Below, in pieces: positions 13,451 to 34,036 of a stretch of DNA of 64,000 nucleotides (its first letter is position 1; each line of letters starts with the position of its first letter). The position numbers were made by a program, and so were the translations under genes. The stretch comes from Aporrectodea caliginosa. Its lineage: Eukaryota > Annelida > Clitellata > Crassiclitellata > Lumbricidae. The notes beneath the pieces were generated by a model. That model had not been told where the DNA came from and made no database searches. It was given only the letters and a program-made list of their open reading frames with translations. The DNA is taken from positions 1,200,106-1,264,105 of the forward strand of contig JACEVL010000129.1 of assembly GCA_020284085.1 (NCBI GenBank), written 5' to 3'.

Positions 13451-13652
13451 GTCTGGTATGTATATACCAGTATATGCATACATATACATATTCATAACAC
13501 AGTTAATTATATAGATCAACCTTGAGTTTGTCTGGTGGAAGGAATTCAACCACTTTATTGTCTGGTTTAGACCCTTCTGTCAAGCATTCCTGAACCATCA
13601 GGTGAAATATTTCTTCCAAAAACTCCGCTGATGATGTGGTTGTGGTTGCCAT
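178..13652 (-). CDS. Group II PLP-dependent decarboxylase (glutamate / cysteine-sulfinate decarboxylase family), 3' end off window
   Basis: Seven exons on the minus strand join in frame (933 nt, 311 codons): 13521-13652, 12072-12256, 11488-11594, 10927-11042, 10058-10189, 8974-9090, 178-321. Family landmarks appear in order: [76 protein letters not shown], and [12 protein letters not shown] with the Schiff-base lysine. Members decarboxylate glutamate, cysteine sulfinate or aspartate in the cytosol, giving GABA, (hypo)taurine or beta-alanine; which substrate applies here cannot be decided. Several usually conserved residues differ: family HVDAAWGG is HGDAAWGG, WNPHK is WSLHK, and TAGTT is TCGTT. 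The PLP-binding Asp and Lys are kept. An 8.2-kb inverted repeat lies in the last visible intron. The C-terminal exons would lie left of base 1. The family call is firm, the exact orthologue open. Confidence 0.9.
350..460 (+). mobile_element. Probable LINE 3' tail with (TTGAA)n
   Basis: The segment ends with AACAATAAAACTTGTTG and then repeated TGAAT units. That mirrors the AATAAA plus short-repeat tails of the CR1-like LINEs elsewhere in the window. No coding remnant is visible, so this rests on the tail alone. Confidence 0.4.
660..1150. repeat. 29-bp tandem array, left arm
   Basis: Units of 29 bp of the form GTAGGGTTTCACAAGGGACC + CGTATCGCT repeat about 16 times. They decay toward the inner side into a variant with ACCACTGTAT and TTTTCACAAGG. 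The period was checked by hand: units begin at 688, 717 and 746. Confidence 0.9.
1530..3900. repeat. 30-bp tandem array, left arm
   Basis: About 70-80 units of 30 bp. The core AACTTTAAAATTTCTGAAC is followed by TTCTCGTTTGC or variants, interrupted by a unique island at 2915-3170. Because 30 is divisible by three, the array gives long open frames that read as ten-residue repeats ([10 protein letters not shown], or [10 protein letters not shown] on the other strand). These frames are a by-product of the period, not evidence for a protein. Confidence 0.9.
5480..7870. repeat. 30-bp tandem array, right arm
   Basis: Reverse complement of the left-arm array, with the same unique island (6190-6420) and small differences in unit number, for example extra units around 6780-7280. 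Again open frames arise from the 30-bp period. Confidence 0.9.
8265..8740. repeat. 29-bp tandem array, right arm
   Basis: Reverse complement of the 660-1150 array. Units carry GGTCCCTTGTGAAACCCTAC with the ends CAGCGATACG or ATCGATACG. Confidence 0.9.
8798..8968 (+). mobile_element. 5'-truncated CR1/L2-like LINE 3' end
   Basis: The plus strand reads [10 protein letters not shown], the usual C-terminal block of these reverse transcriptases. A 3' UTR follows, containing GCCTCTGAGTAGGTATCTTG and AAGGGGCGCTATATCAA, then a (TGATT)n tail. The same tail occurs at 60240-60300 and, inverted, near 40470 and 63210. It stops six bases from the donor of decarboxylase exon 6. Confidence 0.8.
8974..9090 (-). 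CDS. Decarboxylase exon 6, with the HxDAAW aspartate
   Basis: 39 codons [20 protein letters not shown] ... RHGVWLHGD. It contains the TxGTTVxGxFD block and ends on the Asp that contacts the PLP pyridine nitrogen. The donor is GAT|GTATGT. Only six intron bases separate the exon from the TGATT-repeat tail of a LINE (8798-8968). Confidence 0.9.
9091..10057. other. Decarboxylase intron 5, nothing recognised
   Basis: AT-rich intronic sequence between exons 5 and 6. I see no repeat family, RNA gene or coding remnant in it. Confidence 0.6.
10058..10189 (-). CDS. Decarboxylase exon 5
   Basis: 44 codons from [20 protein letters not shown] to MLCKSK. This is the diagnostic HYSIKKGAAFLGIGTDSV block, whose His stacks on the PLP ring in the family. 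Acceptor is GATCTTTCTTTAG, donor AAG|GTAAGC, phase 0 on both sides. Confidence 0.93.
10927..11042 (-). CDS. Decarboxylase exon 4
   Basis: Follows acceptor TTCTTTAACAG and encodes [19 protein letters not shown] and [11 protein letters not shown]. This corresponds to GGSISNMYAMNLARY...LFTS(K/E)E of the family. The donor is GAG|GTGACC, phase 0. Confidence 0.9.
11488..11594 (-). CDS. Decarboxylase exon 3
   Basis: Follows acceptor TTCAATTTCAG and encodes [20 protein letters not shown] and [12 protein letters not shown]. This matches the YTYEIAPVF...GDGIFSPGG region. The donor is CCAG|GTTGGT, phase 1. Confidence 0.9.
12072..12256 (-). CDS. Decarboxylase exon 2
   Basis: The exon starts after the acceptor CTGTTACAG with LQLDLGIS. 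It carries [17 protein letters not shown], the family's 'HYSVKTNHPRFFNQLFAG' block, and ALNTN. The donor is AT|GTAATT, leaving phase 2, which fits the next exon. Confidence 0.88.
12290..12500 (+). mobile_element. L2-like LINE 3' end in decarboxylase intron 1
   Basis: Contains CGGCGCTCTTGAATGAGCTG followed by TGGCTTTCGAGTGGTACTTTA and a tail of GATTAC/AATTAAG-type repeats. It matches the 3' UTR of the LINE at 13700-15420 and several other copies in this window. Confidence 0.65.
13222..13446. repeat. Compound microsatellite (TCTC/TGTC/TGTCTG)n plus (TA)n
   Basis: Pyrimidine-rich TCTCTC, TGTCTC and TGTC runs end in about 14 TA dinucleotides. It lies about 75 bp from the donor of decarboxylase exon 1. 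Open frames here are simple-repeat artefacts. Confidence 0.95.
13521..13652 (-). CDS. Decarboxylase exon 1 (N-terminus, start codon)
   Basis: 44 codons beginning [16 protein letters not shown] and ending FLPPDKLK, resembling the N-terminal helix of CSAD/GAD. The donor is AAG|GTTGAT, a weak match, leaving phase 0. A plausible acceptor (TTTTCATTTGTAG) lies 14 nt upstream of the ATG, so a non-coding 5' exon probably lies further right. A LINE copy begins within about 60 bp upstream. Confidence 0.75.
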
Positions 13653-13699
13653 AGTTTTAGTTGCTGCTACAAATGAAAATCAATCATACATTAGTTTGA

Positions 13700-15420
13700 T
13701 TGACACAGCAAACACTGCAATTTCCCCCTCCTTTTCAAACATTCTTTAGTCACTCCACTTCTCAAGAAACCATCACTTGATAAAGAAATCCTTTCAAACT
13801 ACCAACCAGTCTCCAACCTGTCATTCATCTCTAAACTAACTGAACGCATAGTCCTGTCTCGGATAAATGACTACCTGACTTCAAACTCACTCCTTAACCC
13901 ACACCAGTCTGGTTTTACCAAGCGACACTCAAACGAAACCCTTCTCACTTCCCTCTACAATAAACTTGTTTCTGCCATTTCTCATCAACAAGTCTCCTGT
14001 CTGTGCCTCCTTGATATTTCTGCAGCCTTCGACACCATTGACCACAACATAATTATTACTTCAAAGACTGTCTACCTGGTTCGGTTTTACCGACACTGCT
14101 CTCCTCTGGATTCAGGCCTATCTCTCTTCCCGCTCTTTCTCCGTTAAAACACCAGAAACCTCATCACAGTCATGCCCTCTCACCTGTGGTGTTCCGCAAA
14201 GTTCTGTTCTTGGGCCCCTATTGTTCATCCTTTACACTACTCCACTCAGCTCACTCATCAAAGCATCCTCGGTTGACCATCACCTATACGCTGACGACAC
14301 CCAATTATTCATCTCATTCTCTCCAAGCAGCTTCTCTGACTCCATAGATCATCTCCTCCGTGTGGTAAAACAAATCTCCTCCTGGATGACTTCAAACATG
14401 TTGTGCCTCAACCCCTCTAAAACTGAATTCATTCTTATAGGCCTCCGTGAGCAACTCAAGAAAATCCCAGATCCTTCTATTTCCCTCAACCTTGACTCTG
14501 TATCCACTCACACATTCATTGCAAATTCTCCTGTCCGCAACCTAGGTGTGACTTTTGACCAGAATCTTAGCTTTTCCGATCACATCACCCATCTTTCCCG
14601 TTCTTGCTTCATGCACATCCGTGACCTTCGTAGAATCCACCCTATAGCCTACTCGACTTCAAAACCTCATCAACAATCGCCACATCAATAGTTCACGCCA
14701 AATTAGATTACTGCAATGCTCTCTTCCTCAACATAGATACCACTCAAATTAACCGCCTCCAAGCCATTCATAATGCCCTCACCCGTGCTGTCACCAAAAC
14801 CCCCAAACACCACCACATCACCCCTGTCTTGAAATCATTCCACTGGCTCAAAATTCCTGAACGTATAGAATATAAAGTTCTATCCCTCACCTACAACACA
14901 CTTCAATCCTCCCAGCCTCGTATCTCCGTCAGTTGTTCACGGTCCAACCTCTTCGTTCAACCCGTTCATCTTCCACCCTCACACTGCTCCGCCCTTCCGT
15001 CACCTCATCGCTTAAATTGCAAATCGTTCCATAGCCATAGCTGTCCCGCCTCTTTGGAACAAACTCCCGCCTGTGCTACGACAAATATCCGATCCATCCT
15101 ACGAACTCACCAAAACCTCAGCTCTTGCTATCTCTCCACAGGTCTTCCACTCAAAACTGAAAACACTGCTTTTTCACAAATCCTATCCCGATTCCTTCTC
15201 CTCCCTCACCTCCCTCGCCATTTCGACTCTAAGCATCATCCACCTTAGCCGTCTGACTGTCTGCCTGCCTGACTCTCTGGATTTTGACCCCCTGCCTATC
15301 GATTCTGTTTTGGTTAAGCGCCTGTGAATAAGCTGGTTCCCGCGACTTCGCTTTTGTGGGCGCTCTAGAAATATCGAGTTTACGAGTAGACCTACGATTA
15401 ATTAAGGTGATGCATTGGTT
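13700..15420 (+). pseudogene. L2/CR1-like LINE reverse transcriptase remnant
   Basis: The frames show NYQPVSNLSFISKLTERIVL, LLDISAAFDTIDH, GPLLFILY-like and HHLYADDTQLFISF, the last being the catalytic YADD box at about 14280-14310. WFHWLKIPERIEYKVL-type C-terminal blocks follow. Frameshifts and stops break it into at least four pieces. The 3' UTR carries AAGCGCCTGTGAATAAGCTG and ATATCGAGTTTACGA, the tail found repeatedly across the window. The endonuclease domain is missing. It lies just upstream of the decarboxylase start codon in the opposite orientation. Confidence 0.88.
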
Positions 15421-15429
15421 CTGCACTTC

Positions 15430-16500
15430 CAATCAGCTGCAGTCATTAAAGAGTATGGAGTTGCCATAGGCTATACATAAGGCCATTTAATATTTTTTCT
15501 CGATATATAGGCCTAGTCATACTAGTGTTTGCAATGAAATTTTGTGGTATGTCCTCAACAGCGCAAATACTGCAGGCCTGCCTTTATCAGCAGTGTTATT
15601 GAGGGACTTATGATTACGTTGCCTGGGTCTATGATCTTCAAGTACAAACACAAACTACGAAACATGACAATGGTCAATTGGTCATTCGGCCTTCAAACCT
15701 TTCCATATTGGCTTAGGCCTACCTATCAGACGTGCAAGGCTCGACATTTAATTGCTAAATGTTTTACAGCTTTGACCCATTATTATTTGTACACGCAAAA
15801 CAGTACCACCTAACTAGTGCTGTCAATGTGTGGAAACAAAAATTCATCGAATACGCCCAAGAACTTAGTTTTTATTGGAATTGTGATGGTTCTACAAAAA
15901 CCTGTATACGCCTACTTGCACCGCTAAACAAGTAGGCATGCAATGGACTTTAACCTAAACATGCACAACAGCAGGCCTAGGCACCAACGACCTCTTACAT
16001 ATAACGGCGAATACAGAATGATGCTTACATAGGTTATTGCATAAAAAAAGTGGCAGTCTGATGAGAAGTCGCTATTCTAATTTATGGAAAAAGTATGGGC
16101 GTATTCGGACACCTCACACCGAGTTACGCTGTAGGCCCTAATGAAAACGTATAGGACCAACATATAATTATGTAGGCCTACAAAAGTGCTTGTCGAATAC
16201 GTATTCACACCACGAAGACGTGTATTATGTTATTGGACTTTGGCAATGAGTAGGCTGCCATGGCTAGATTAACATTCAAGTTGTCTACGCCTATAGGGGC
16301 CTAGTCAGAAGTGGCTAAACAGAATATTGATGGTGCTGCGAGTCACTCAGTCCATCCGTCTGTCTATATGACATTGTGTATAGATCAATTGTTTCTGTGA
16401 TATACAGGTACACGTTTTCTGATGTTCACTCTCAACTTAACTACGTCTCTATAATTCTAGTATCGACTCCCTCCAAAGCGTCTCTGAGCACTGCACTCAA
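15430..16500. other. Intergenic, nothing recognised
   Basis: About 1.1 kb with several TAGGCCTAC motifs and no coding signal, repeat family or RNA gene that I can support. Confidence 0.5.
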
Positions 16501-16596
16501 ATGATTGAGTGGGCCATCTAGGACGCTTACAAAGAACTGGGCAAATGAGGCTTGGGCGATCGAACCTTCTCCGATCTATACGACGTGTATGTTCGG

Positions 16597-16599
<3 letters not shown>

Positions 16600-16658
<59 letters not shown>
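16600..16658. repeat. (TA)n microsatellite
   Basis: About 29 uninterrupted TA dinucleotides. Confidence 0.95.
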
Positions 16659-16663
<5 letters not shown>

Positions 16664-16795
16664 AGTAACATGGTCTCATTTAAAATCGAAAACTGATTAC
16701 CAATAATAGCAGGCCTCGATCAGGTGACCGGACAGCCAGTCCTCTGTGAGCCCACAGCCCATGTGCTGGACCACACCAGCTTTCACCAGGTCAAT

Positions 16796-16929
16796 CCAGA
16801 CAATGCTCACATAATTTGCCTTTGTCCTATAAATAAACAGGCTAGCTACAGACTGTATCCAAATTCGCCACTGCTGCAGTCGTCTGGTGCCAGTCCCAAG
16901 CCTGGAGGATGGAGGAGGGTGATGCTAAT
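16796..16929. repeat. 134-bp direct repeat, copy 1
   Basis: From CCAGACAATGCTCACATAAT to GAGGAGGGTGATGCTAAT. By eye it is identical to 17885-18018. The two copies bracket the AT-rich palindrome. Confidence 0.92.
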
Positions 16930-16961
16930 CCCCCCTGCCAATTCCCCCCGGACAATTCCCC

Positions 16962-17885
16962 CGGGCGTTTCAATAGGACAATTCCCCCGGACAATTCCCC
17001 CTACATATATATATATAATAATTATTATAAAATAATTACATATATTTTATATTATTATATAATTATATTTGTGCATATAAATTATATAATATATAATTAA
17101 ATTAATATAATTAATTATATTAATATAAATAATATATATATTATAATTCAATTTATAATTAATAATATATATAATAACAATATAATTAAATTATTATTAT
17201 ATAATAATTATTGTAATTAATCAATAACAATATAATTAATTATTATAAAATTATATGATATTAATAATATTAATATATATTTTTATATATTATTAAATAT
17301 TAATATAATTATATAAATACCTATGTATATGTGTATATATTATATTATATATATAATTTAATAATTATATATTATATAATAATTATATAATTATAATAAT
17401 TAATATAATATATTAATATTATATATTATACATATAATTATAATAAATAATTAATATATTTATTAGTGATATTAATTATTATTACATATTATATATTATT
17501 TTAATAATTATATTACTATATTAATTAATTATATTATAGTTATAATTTATTATGTTATAGTTATAATTAATAATTATAATTAACAATTATAATTATATTA
17601 CCTCGGGTAATATCAAAAATTATAATAATATTAATTATAATATTATATATTAATAATTATAATTATAATTATGATATATTATTATATATTATTAATAATA
17701 TATAATATTTAATATAAATATTATTTATATTAATATAATTAATTATATTAATTTAATTATATATTATATAATTTATATGCACAAATATAATTATATAATA
17801 ATATAAAATATATGTAATTATTTTATAATAATTATTATATATATGTAGGGGGAATTGTCCGGGGGAATTCACCAGGTGAAACGCC
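16962..17885. mobile_element. AT-rich palindromic element with GGACAATTCCCCC ends
   Basis: The outer arms are reverse complements: GGGCGTTTCA ... GGACAATTCCCCCTAC on the left, GTAGGGGGAATTGTCC ... TGAAACGCCC on the right. About 150 bp of AT-rich sequence inside each arm also matches. The interior (about 17140-17710) is almost pure A/T. The symmetry centre is near 17424. The ends resemble the GGACATTTCCCC ends of the element at 25275-25570, suggesting related non-autonomous elements. Confidence 0.75.
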
Positions 17886-18018
17886 CAGACAATGCTCACA
17901 TAATTTGCCTTTGTCCTATAAATAAACAGGCTAGCTACAGACTGTATCCAAATTCGCCACTGCTGCAGTCGTCTGGTGCCAGTCCCAAGCCTGGAGGATG
18001 GAGGAGGGTGATGCTAAT
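17885..18018. repeat. 134-bp direct repeat, copy 2
   Basis: Second copy of the 16796-16929 sequence. A shorter shared TCACCAGGT also precedes both copies. Confidence 0.92.
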
Positions 18019-18444
18019 GATCTTCGTTGTGACAGAACTTCGCTATACAGAAGCTATCTATCGGGCTTCAGACCTATATTGTATCTCACAATGTATGACC
18101 GTTCTGCCACATGTAGGCCTAACAACTGGTGGCCAAATAATGATCACACTGTGGATCTAAAGAATATCGATTTCCTTGTTGGCAGTAGGTACAGGCCCTA
18201 CAAAACTTACTTAGGCTACAGGACACGGGCCTCACCCTATAGGTGGCCCGGTGGCCAAGACGTCATCGTCATTATCGACGTCATTATGGCCAACGCGTCG
18301 CCGTTTGCCGATGCGATCTGACTTCGAATGAGCTTCTGCGATAAAGCTGACGTAGGCGATCTTTTCAAGTTGGAGGCTAAGCTATGTTGGGTCAATGTTA
18401 TTTACCGAACGTTGGATCAAATAAATAAAATAATCCATTCGCCG

Positions 18445-18600
18445 ATAGTGACAATGACGTCGGTAGTGAGGATGACGTCGATTATGACGATGACGTTGTT
18501 AGTGACGCTAACATCGATAGTGACAATGACGTCGCCAGTGACGATGACACCGGTAGTGGCAATGACGTCGTTAGTGACGATAATATCGATAGTGAAATAG
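18445..18600. repeat. 18-bp minisatellite, GATAGTGACAATGACGTC type
   Basis: About eight and a half 18-bp units of the form (G/A)TAGTGACAATGACGTCG. One frame reads an Asp/Ser-rich acidic stretch (DSDNDVGSEDDVDYDDD) and runs on without a stop to about 18670. It could be a relic of an acidic N-terminus such as those of piggyBac-type proteins, but nothing downstream confirms that. Several units contain TGACGTC. Confidence 0.75.
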
Positions 18601-19629
18601 CATGTGATCAAATCTCGTCTGTTTCAACACCTTTCAAAATAAATGTAAATCGAAATGCGCTACATCATTCGTAAGATGAGGTTCAGATCAGTAAAAAAAT
18701 TAACTGAGTAATTTAAGTCTTTCTCTGCTGTTTAATTTACGATTGTTGCCCAGTATTATAGGCCTACCTGATTTAGTCACTCAGCAGATAATAATTCTAT
18801 CAGTATGTTCAGACTAGTAAGCTCTATAACCTGCTGTGTACGTGTTTACTGCGTAGAGACCAAGCGACGATCTTCGACATATCCCGCAATACGTCCTGCA
18901 GATTGGACCTCGGCCGATCGTCGCTACATAAACGACGCCTTTGCTCAACAGGCGTACAGGCCTAGGTTCAAGGCCCACAAGAGGTCTAGCAGTAAAACAC
19001 CGTTTAGATAAAGGCCTATAACGTATCGCTTGTAAGGCGTTGCATGTCGAACGCAGGAGCCAAGACATGATAGCCACACCTGCAACCTTTAAACGTTGTT
19101 GTGCAAACGCAAAGAATTGACCGTTATAAATTGGCTAAGGCATAATATGTAACATTGCGCCACCACCTAGTACGCAACCATGCCACTATACGTACACCAA
19201 GCCTTGTCAGAAAGCAAGCTACTAATTGACGATATATATTGTATAACGCACCCATTCGATCGTAGGGGGCTACATAGTTGACTAAGTTTAATTGTATACT
19301 CTGAGCAGATGAAAAGTGGCGTCGCCAGAGCTACGAGGATGGGAGTGCAAAGTATTCGAACTGGAGAGCTTCCAGCAGAGAACAGAGGCACTTGTTGGGG
19401 TCCGGGGTGGAGTCCCAACAAGTTCTGAATTTCTAAATTCTATTTTTTTAACTTGAACAACTTATGAATTTCCCAGTTTCGCTAGTTTATGAATATTTTC
19501 AACTTAATAAGAAATAGACCCAGGGCTGATCTAATTATGCATCTTAACATTGGCAGATCTATGACTAAGCTCAAGGCCTGGAGATTTTTCTTGTTCAAAC
19601 TGGGACGTGTGCATATAGAGAAGTAGGAA

Positions 19630-20090
19630 AAAGTTTTAATCGTAATCGTAGTCTCCAAACTTCTAAAGCGCCACTCGAAAGCCAAGTGCAGGGCACCAGC
19701 TTATTCACGAGCGCTGCGTCTAGTCAGAAGGGTTGTCCGAGAGAGTAGTCCGAAGGAGATCCGAGTCCGGTTTCCAGAGGATCAGAGGGAGCGGAGTAGC
19801 TATTAAAGTGGGTGTCGTTTAGGTCTAGAGTTGAAAGGTAGATGTTCAGTTGAGTCGGGGTAGGAGTTCTTGAAGAGGAGAGACTTTAGTTTCGAGTGGA
19901 AAGCCTTGGCGGTGATGGATAGAGGAGCTTGAGGCAGATGATGGTGGGTGAGTGGCGATGATGGTGCAGAAACCAAAAAAGTGCGGAATTCCACTGCCCA
20001 ACCCGAACAGGATGGGGACAGCTGTCCCCCTTTAGGCCTTCTCTCGCCGGTGACGATGCCAAGGAGCAGATGCTGCACACGTGCAAGTTA
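19630..20090 (-). mobile_element. L2-like LINE 3' end
   Basis: Minus strand carries the tail block (GAGCGCTCGTGAATAAGCTG, then TGGCTTTCGAGTGGCGCTTT) and a poly(AATCGT)-like end at 19630. A short C-terminal remnant with SITAKAFHSKLKSLLFK follows at about 19830-19930, matching VFHSKLKTLLF of the copy at 13700-15420. Confidence 0.75.
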
Positions 20091-20349
20091 GCCTTGACCA
20101 GGCTCTACACGCCTATTGTCTAGCTCTTAAATTATTCTGTATTGTTTGCCCTTAGCGAGAGCGCAAGCAGGCGAGTCAGATGTAAAAGATCCTCCAGTCA
20201 GTGTTAGTCTTAGGTTTGCATTTATGCCATGGAAAGCCATAATATATATCTGTAAAGTAGGTTCACAAGTCAAAGCGTTCTGTTGTATTTTTGTATGACG
20301 CGTATGCAGACTTCTATGTACAGATTCAGGTTGAGTGATCATTACAGCC

Positions 20350-20530
20350 AGCAATCATAATCGTAAACTCTAAACTTCTAAAGCGCCACTCGAAAGCCAC
20401 GCGCAGGGCACTAGCCTGATGAGCGCTGCGTCGAGTCAGAATGTTTGCACAAAAAGGTCTGAATGAGGTACGATCTGGTTCCAAAGGGTCAGAGAGGGGC
20501 AGAGTACTGAAGAACACAATGTAATGCACA
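20350..20530 (-). mobile_element. L2-like LINE 3' tail
   Basis: Another minus-strand copy of the same 3' UTR (CTTCTAAAGCGCCACTCGAA on plus), lacking coding sequence. Confidence 0.65.
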
Positions 20531-21522
20531 GACGGACGATATCAGACAACAGTATATTGTCCTTATAACTATTCTATGCAGAGGCAGCACAGTGTTAATA
20601 AATAGGCCTACGTAAACGTCGCGTTGAGTTGCTGACAGTGTTCACTGTTCATTGCGGAAGATAGTCGCGTAGGCTAGTTGCTGAGTTTGTTAGTTAAACT
20701 TTTTAGTAAATAACTAAAAAATATTAGCCTAGTTAAACTTTGGTTTTAGCTAAATTATATTTTATTTTAACTAAAGGTTATCAACTTTTTAGTTAACTTC
20801 TGCCCATCACTATGTGTTTTGGTGACAACGCAGGCAAGAGCATTCTGAATAGCATGGAGGCGGTTTATTTGGGTGATGTCTATGTTCAAGAAAAGACCAT
20901 GTCAGTAGTCTAATTTAGCGTTGAGTTATAGATGTAGCAATTATATTGTAGATGCAGTTTTGAAATTGAGTATAGTCGCGTAGGCTAGTTGCTGAGTTTG
21001 TGAAGGTCGCGGATATGAAGCAAGAGATTGGTGATGATCACATCGGTGAAGCTAAGTTTTTGGTCAAAAATTACGCCTAACAACGCTGGACTCTCGCGGG
21101 TCAGGCTTTATGATGTGGTCCGGCCACCACTGTTAACCGCATGCTATATTGCTCCTAAGTATGATGGGGTTTCGCCATCAAGTAGGAACGTGACTCTCCA
21201 AGCGCTCTGCAGTCCGTAAGCTGGTCGACCAAGACCTTTTTAGAAATATCTTAGATAATCCTGCACATAGCCTATCCTCCGTTACCTACTAACCCCTGTT
21301 CTATTATACTGGTCACGATCTGCGCCCACGCTCACATAACCGTGTTCTTTCTAGATTTGATTCCCTCACCAGGCGTATTTCCCTGGTTAGGATGTTGTAG
21401 GCCACAGTGTTTTTAGTTCAATTATTATTTAGGCCTACAATCTTTTCTGCTACTATTTGATAACTTTGTATGTACAGCGCTATGCGTCTGCCAGCGTTTA
21501 ATAAAAAGCACACTTACTTAAC

Positions 21523-21650
21523 TTGCGGGCGGGAGAATTTGCAGTGGATGTGTGGGTGCACGGATGCAGAGTCAAAGTTGAGGCAATAGAGGGATGTGGA
21601 AATTTCCTGAGTTGCTCACGGAGGCCAATAAGTATGAATTCAGTTTTAGA
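21523..21650 (-). pseudogene. L2-like reverse transcriptase fragment
   Basis: Reads LSKTEFILIGLREQLRKFPH and ANSPARKL, matching the block after the YADD box of the LINE at 13700-15420 (SKTEFILIGLREQLKKIPDP). It is a short orphan piece just upstream of the serine protease gene. Confidence 0.75.
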
Positions 21651-21886
21651 TAAATAGTATATATATGCGTATATTAATTTACCTTGAGATAATTGCCATT
21701 CGCGAAACCGTCCTGAGAACCTTTGCACTCTATCAACCATAAGGACGTTATCTGGCAAGCGATAGCCTACTATTTAGTCTGGGTTTTCTGCATATGTCCC
21801 ACCATGTTCGATTTCCCACCAGCCAAAATTTGCTAGAAATACAGAAGGATTCATAAGGAGTTCACTGCTGTTTAGAGTGAAAGAAG

Positions 21887-32458
<10,572 letters not shown>

Positions 32459-32810
32459 GAAGGGACCATCTCCTCAAGACAACGGTTCATTTCAACAAAC
32501 ATTCATCATTTGCAAAAGTCAATAATTGATGGAAGAGAATAGAAAGACTGTTGTATTCACCTGATGAGAATTGAAAATTTGGCAATTGACTTTGTTGTAA
32601 ATTGAAAGAATTAGTAAACATCAGTAATCTTCAAGCATTTTCATATTTATTTATAAGTTATTGTTTATGTAAGTTTCTTACCTAATATATAATTTCAATA
32701 ATTAAGGTATAAAATAGCTCCCATTCTAAACACCATGCGCCGTATACCGCCCATCTAAATATCTACTCATGTGTTATGGGCCCTTGTGTGGTTCTTAAAC
32801 GAAGATATAT

Positions 32811-32893
32811 ACATACATACATAAATACATACATAAATACATACATACATAAATACATACATACATACATACATACATACATACATACATACA

Positions 32894-32927
<34 letters not shown>

Positions 32928-32995
32928 CATACATACATATAACATACATACTACATACATACATGCGTGTACATACTACATACATGCATGCATAC
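32811..32995. repeat. (CATA)n microsatellite
   Basis: Long run of CATA/AATA tetramers just downstream of the protease gene. Confidence 0.95.
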
Positions 32996-33044
32996 ATACA
33001 TTGCCATACTGGTCTGATCTTGAGATTCTGACCTGGGACCGAAT

Positions 33045-33150
33045 CAGACCTATCAATATTGTTTTGAGTGCTTGTGAATAAAAACCGGCTGCCGCCACTT
33101 GGATTTCTTTGAACACTGTCAAAATATCGAGTTACGTTTCCGATTTCTGT
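33045..33150 (+). mobile_element. L2-like LINE 3' tail
   Basis: Shows GTGCTTGTGAATAAAAACCG and AAAATATCGAGTTACG, a diverged copy of the 3' UTR of the LINE at 13700-15420. Confidence 0.5.
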
Positions 33151-33159
33151 GTAGGTCTG

Positions 33160-33690
33160 TGTCTGAAAAGACATAGACCTACTCAGAAAGATTCTTCACT
33201 AAGATTAACCGAATATTGATAGCCTATTCCTCGATTAACTGGAGCTAAAATGCTCGCAGCGTCGTACACATTGATTTATGAAGAGTTTTAAAATCGCCGA
33301 GACTATGGATTTTGAGCCTTATTTCCTCTATGATAAAGCAGTTATACCCAAAAAGTTTGCCTTTAAAATGTGTGATTCGGCAACACTATTCAGCACAGAA
33401 AATGAAAAATAATCATGCAAAAGGTATAATAATCGACAAAAAGACATTTCGGTGAACAATTTCTATGCAAGTTTTTATATAATTATTGGGAGAAATTTTA
33501 ATTCTATAGGGCTGAGTTTTAAATTCAAGTTATTCAGAATGCAGGTAAAGCTCATGTTGTTCACAACAATTCTTCAAGCTTACTAACTCGCTGAATTTTT
33601 GAAAAATCTGAAAACAAGTCACTCTTAATAAAAGAAAACAATTTGTAGAATCGAAATGCCATATAATATGATTTGTGAGTGAGTAGGTGG
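33160..33690. other. Intergenic, nothing recognised
   Basis: AT-rich sequence with no supported feature. Confidence 0.5.
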
Positions 33691-33696
33691 CATGTG

Positions 33697-33925
33697 TGGT
33701 ACGGTGGCCGAATGGTTAGAGCGGTTGACCTGTGACGCCGAGAGTACGGGACCGACCCTCATCCGGGGTGGTTTAAATGTGTAGGGACGTTGAACAAATC
33801 CTTCGCCCACAATTGCTCTGCAATATAATTGCTTCTGCGCCGCCGAGGCGTGTGCACTTCTGAGCTTGGGTCACCTTAGGAAGAAGGGCGATATCAAAGG
33901 CAGTTGTATTATATTGTATAGGTAG
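33697..33925 (+). mobile_element. tRNA-derived SINE
   Basis: GGTACGGTGGCCGAATGGTTAGAGCG matches a tRNA 5' half with box A (TGGCCGAATGG). The box B region (about 33745-33760, ACGGGACCGACC) is degenerate. A body follows that ends in AAGGGCGATATCAAAGGCAG, a LINE-like 3' tail. It is not a functional tRNA, because the acceptor arm is absent. Confidence 0.65.
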
Positions 33926-34036
33926 CTGAGTAAGTTTAAAGAATTGCTGAAGCGACATGTACCTGACCTGCAATAATTATTAAATTATTGTAAGTTCGAT
34001 CCTGGTCAGTGTAAAGACCAAGAGTATTTTGGAGAA

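Noticed and set aside
13166..13549. Frames with [14 protein letters not shown] or SLSLSL
   Set aside because: Translated microsatellite.
32767..33174. Frames with repeated MYVC or YIHT
   Set aside because: Translated (CATA)n microsatellite; the same applies at 51199-51423 and 59450-59702.
33697..33780. tRNA gene
   Set aside because: Only a box A half is recognisable. The acceptor stem cannot close and the body continues as a SINE.
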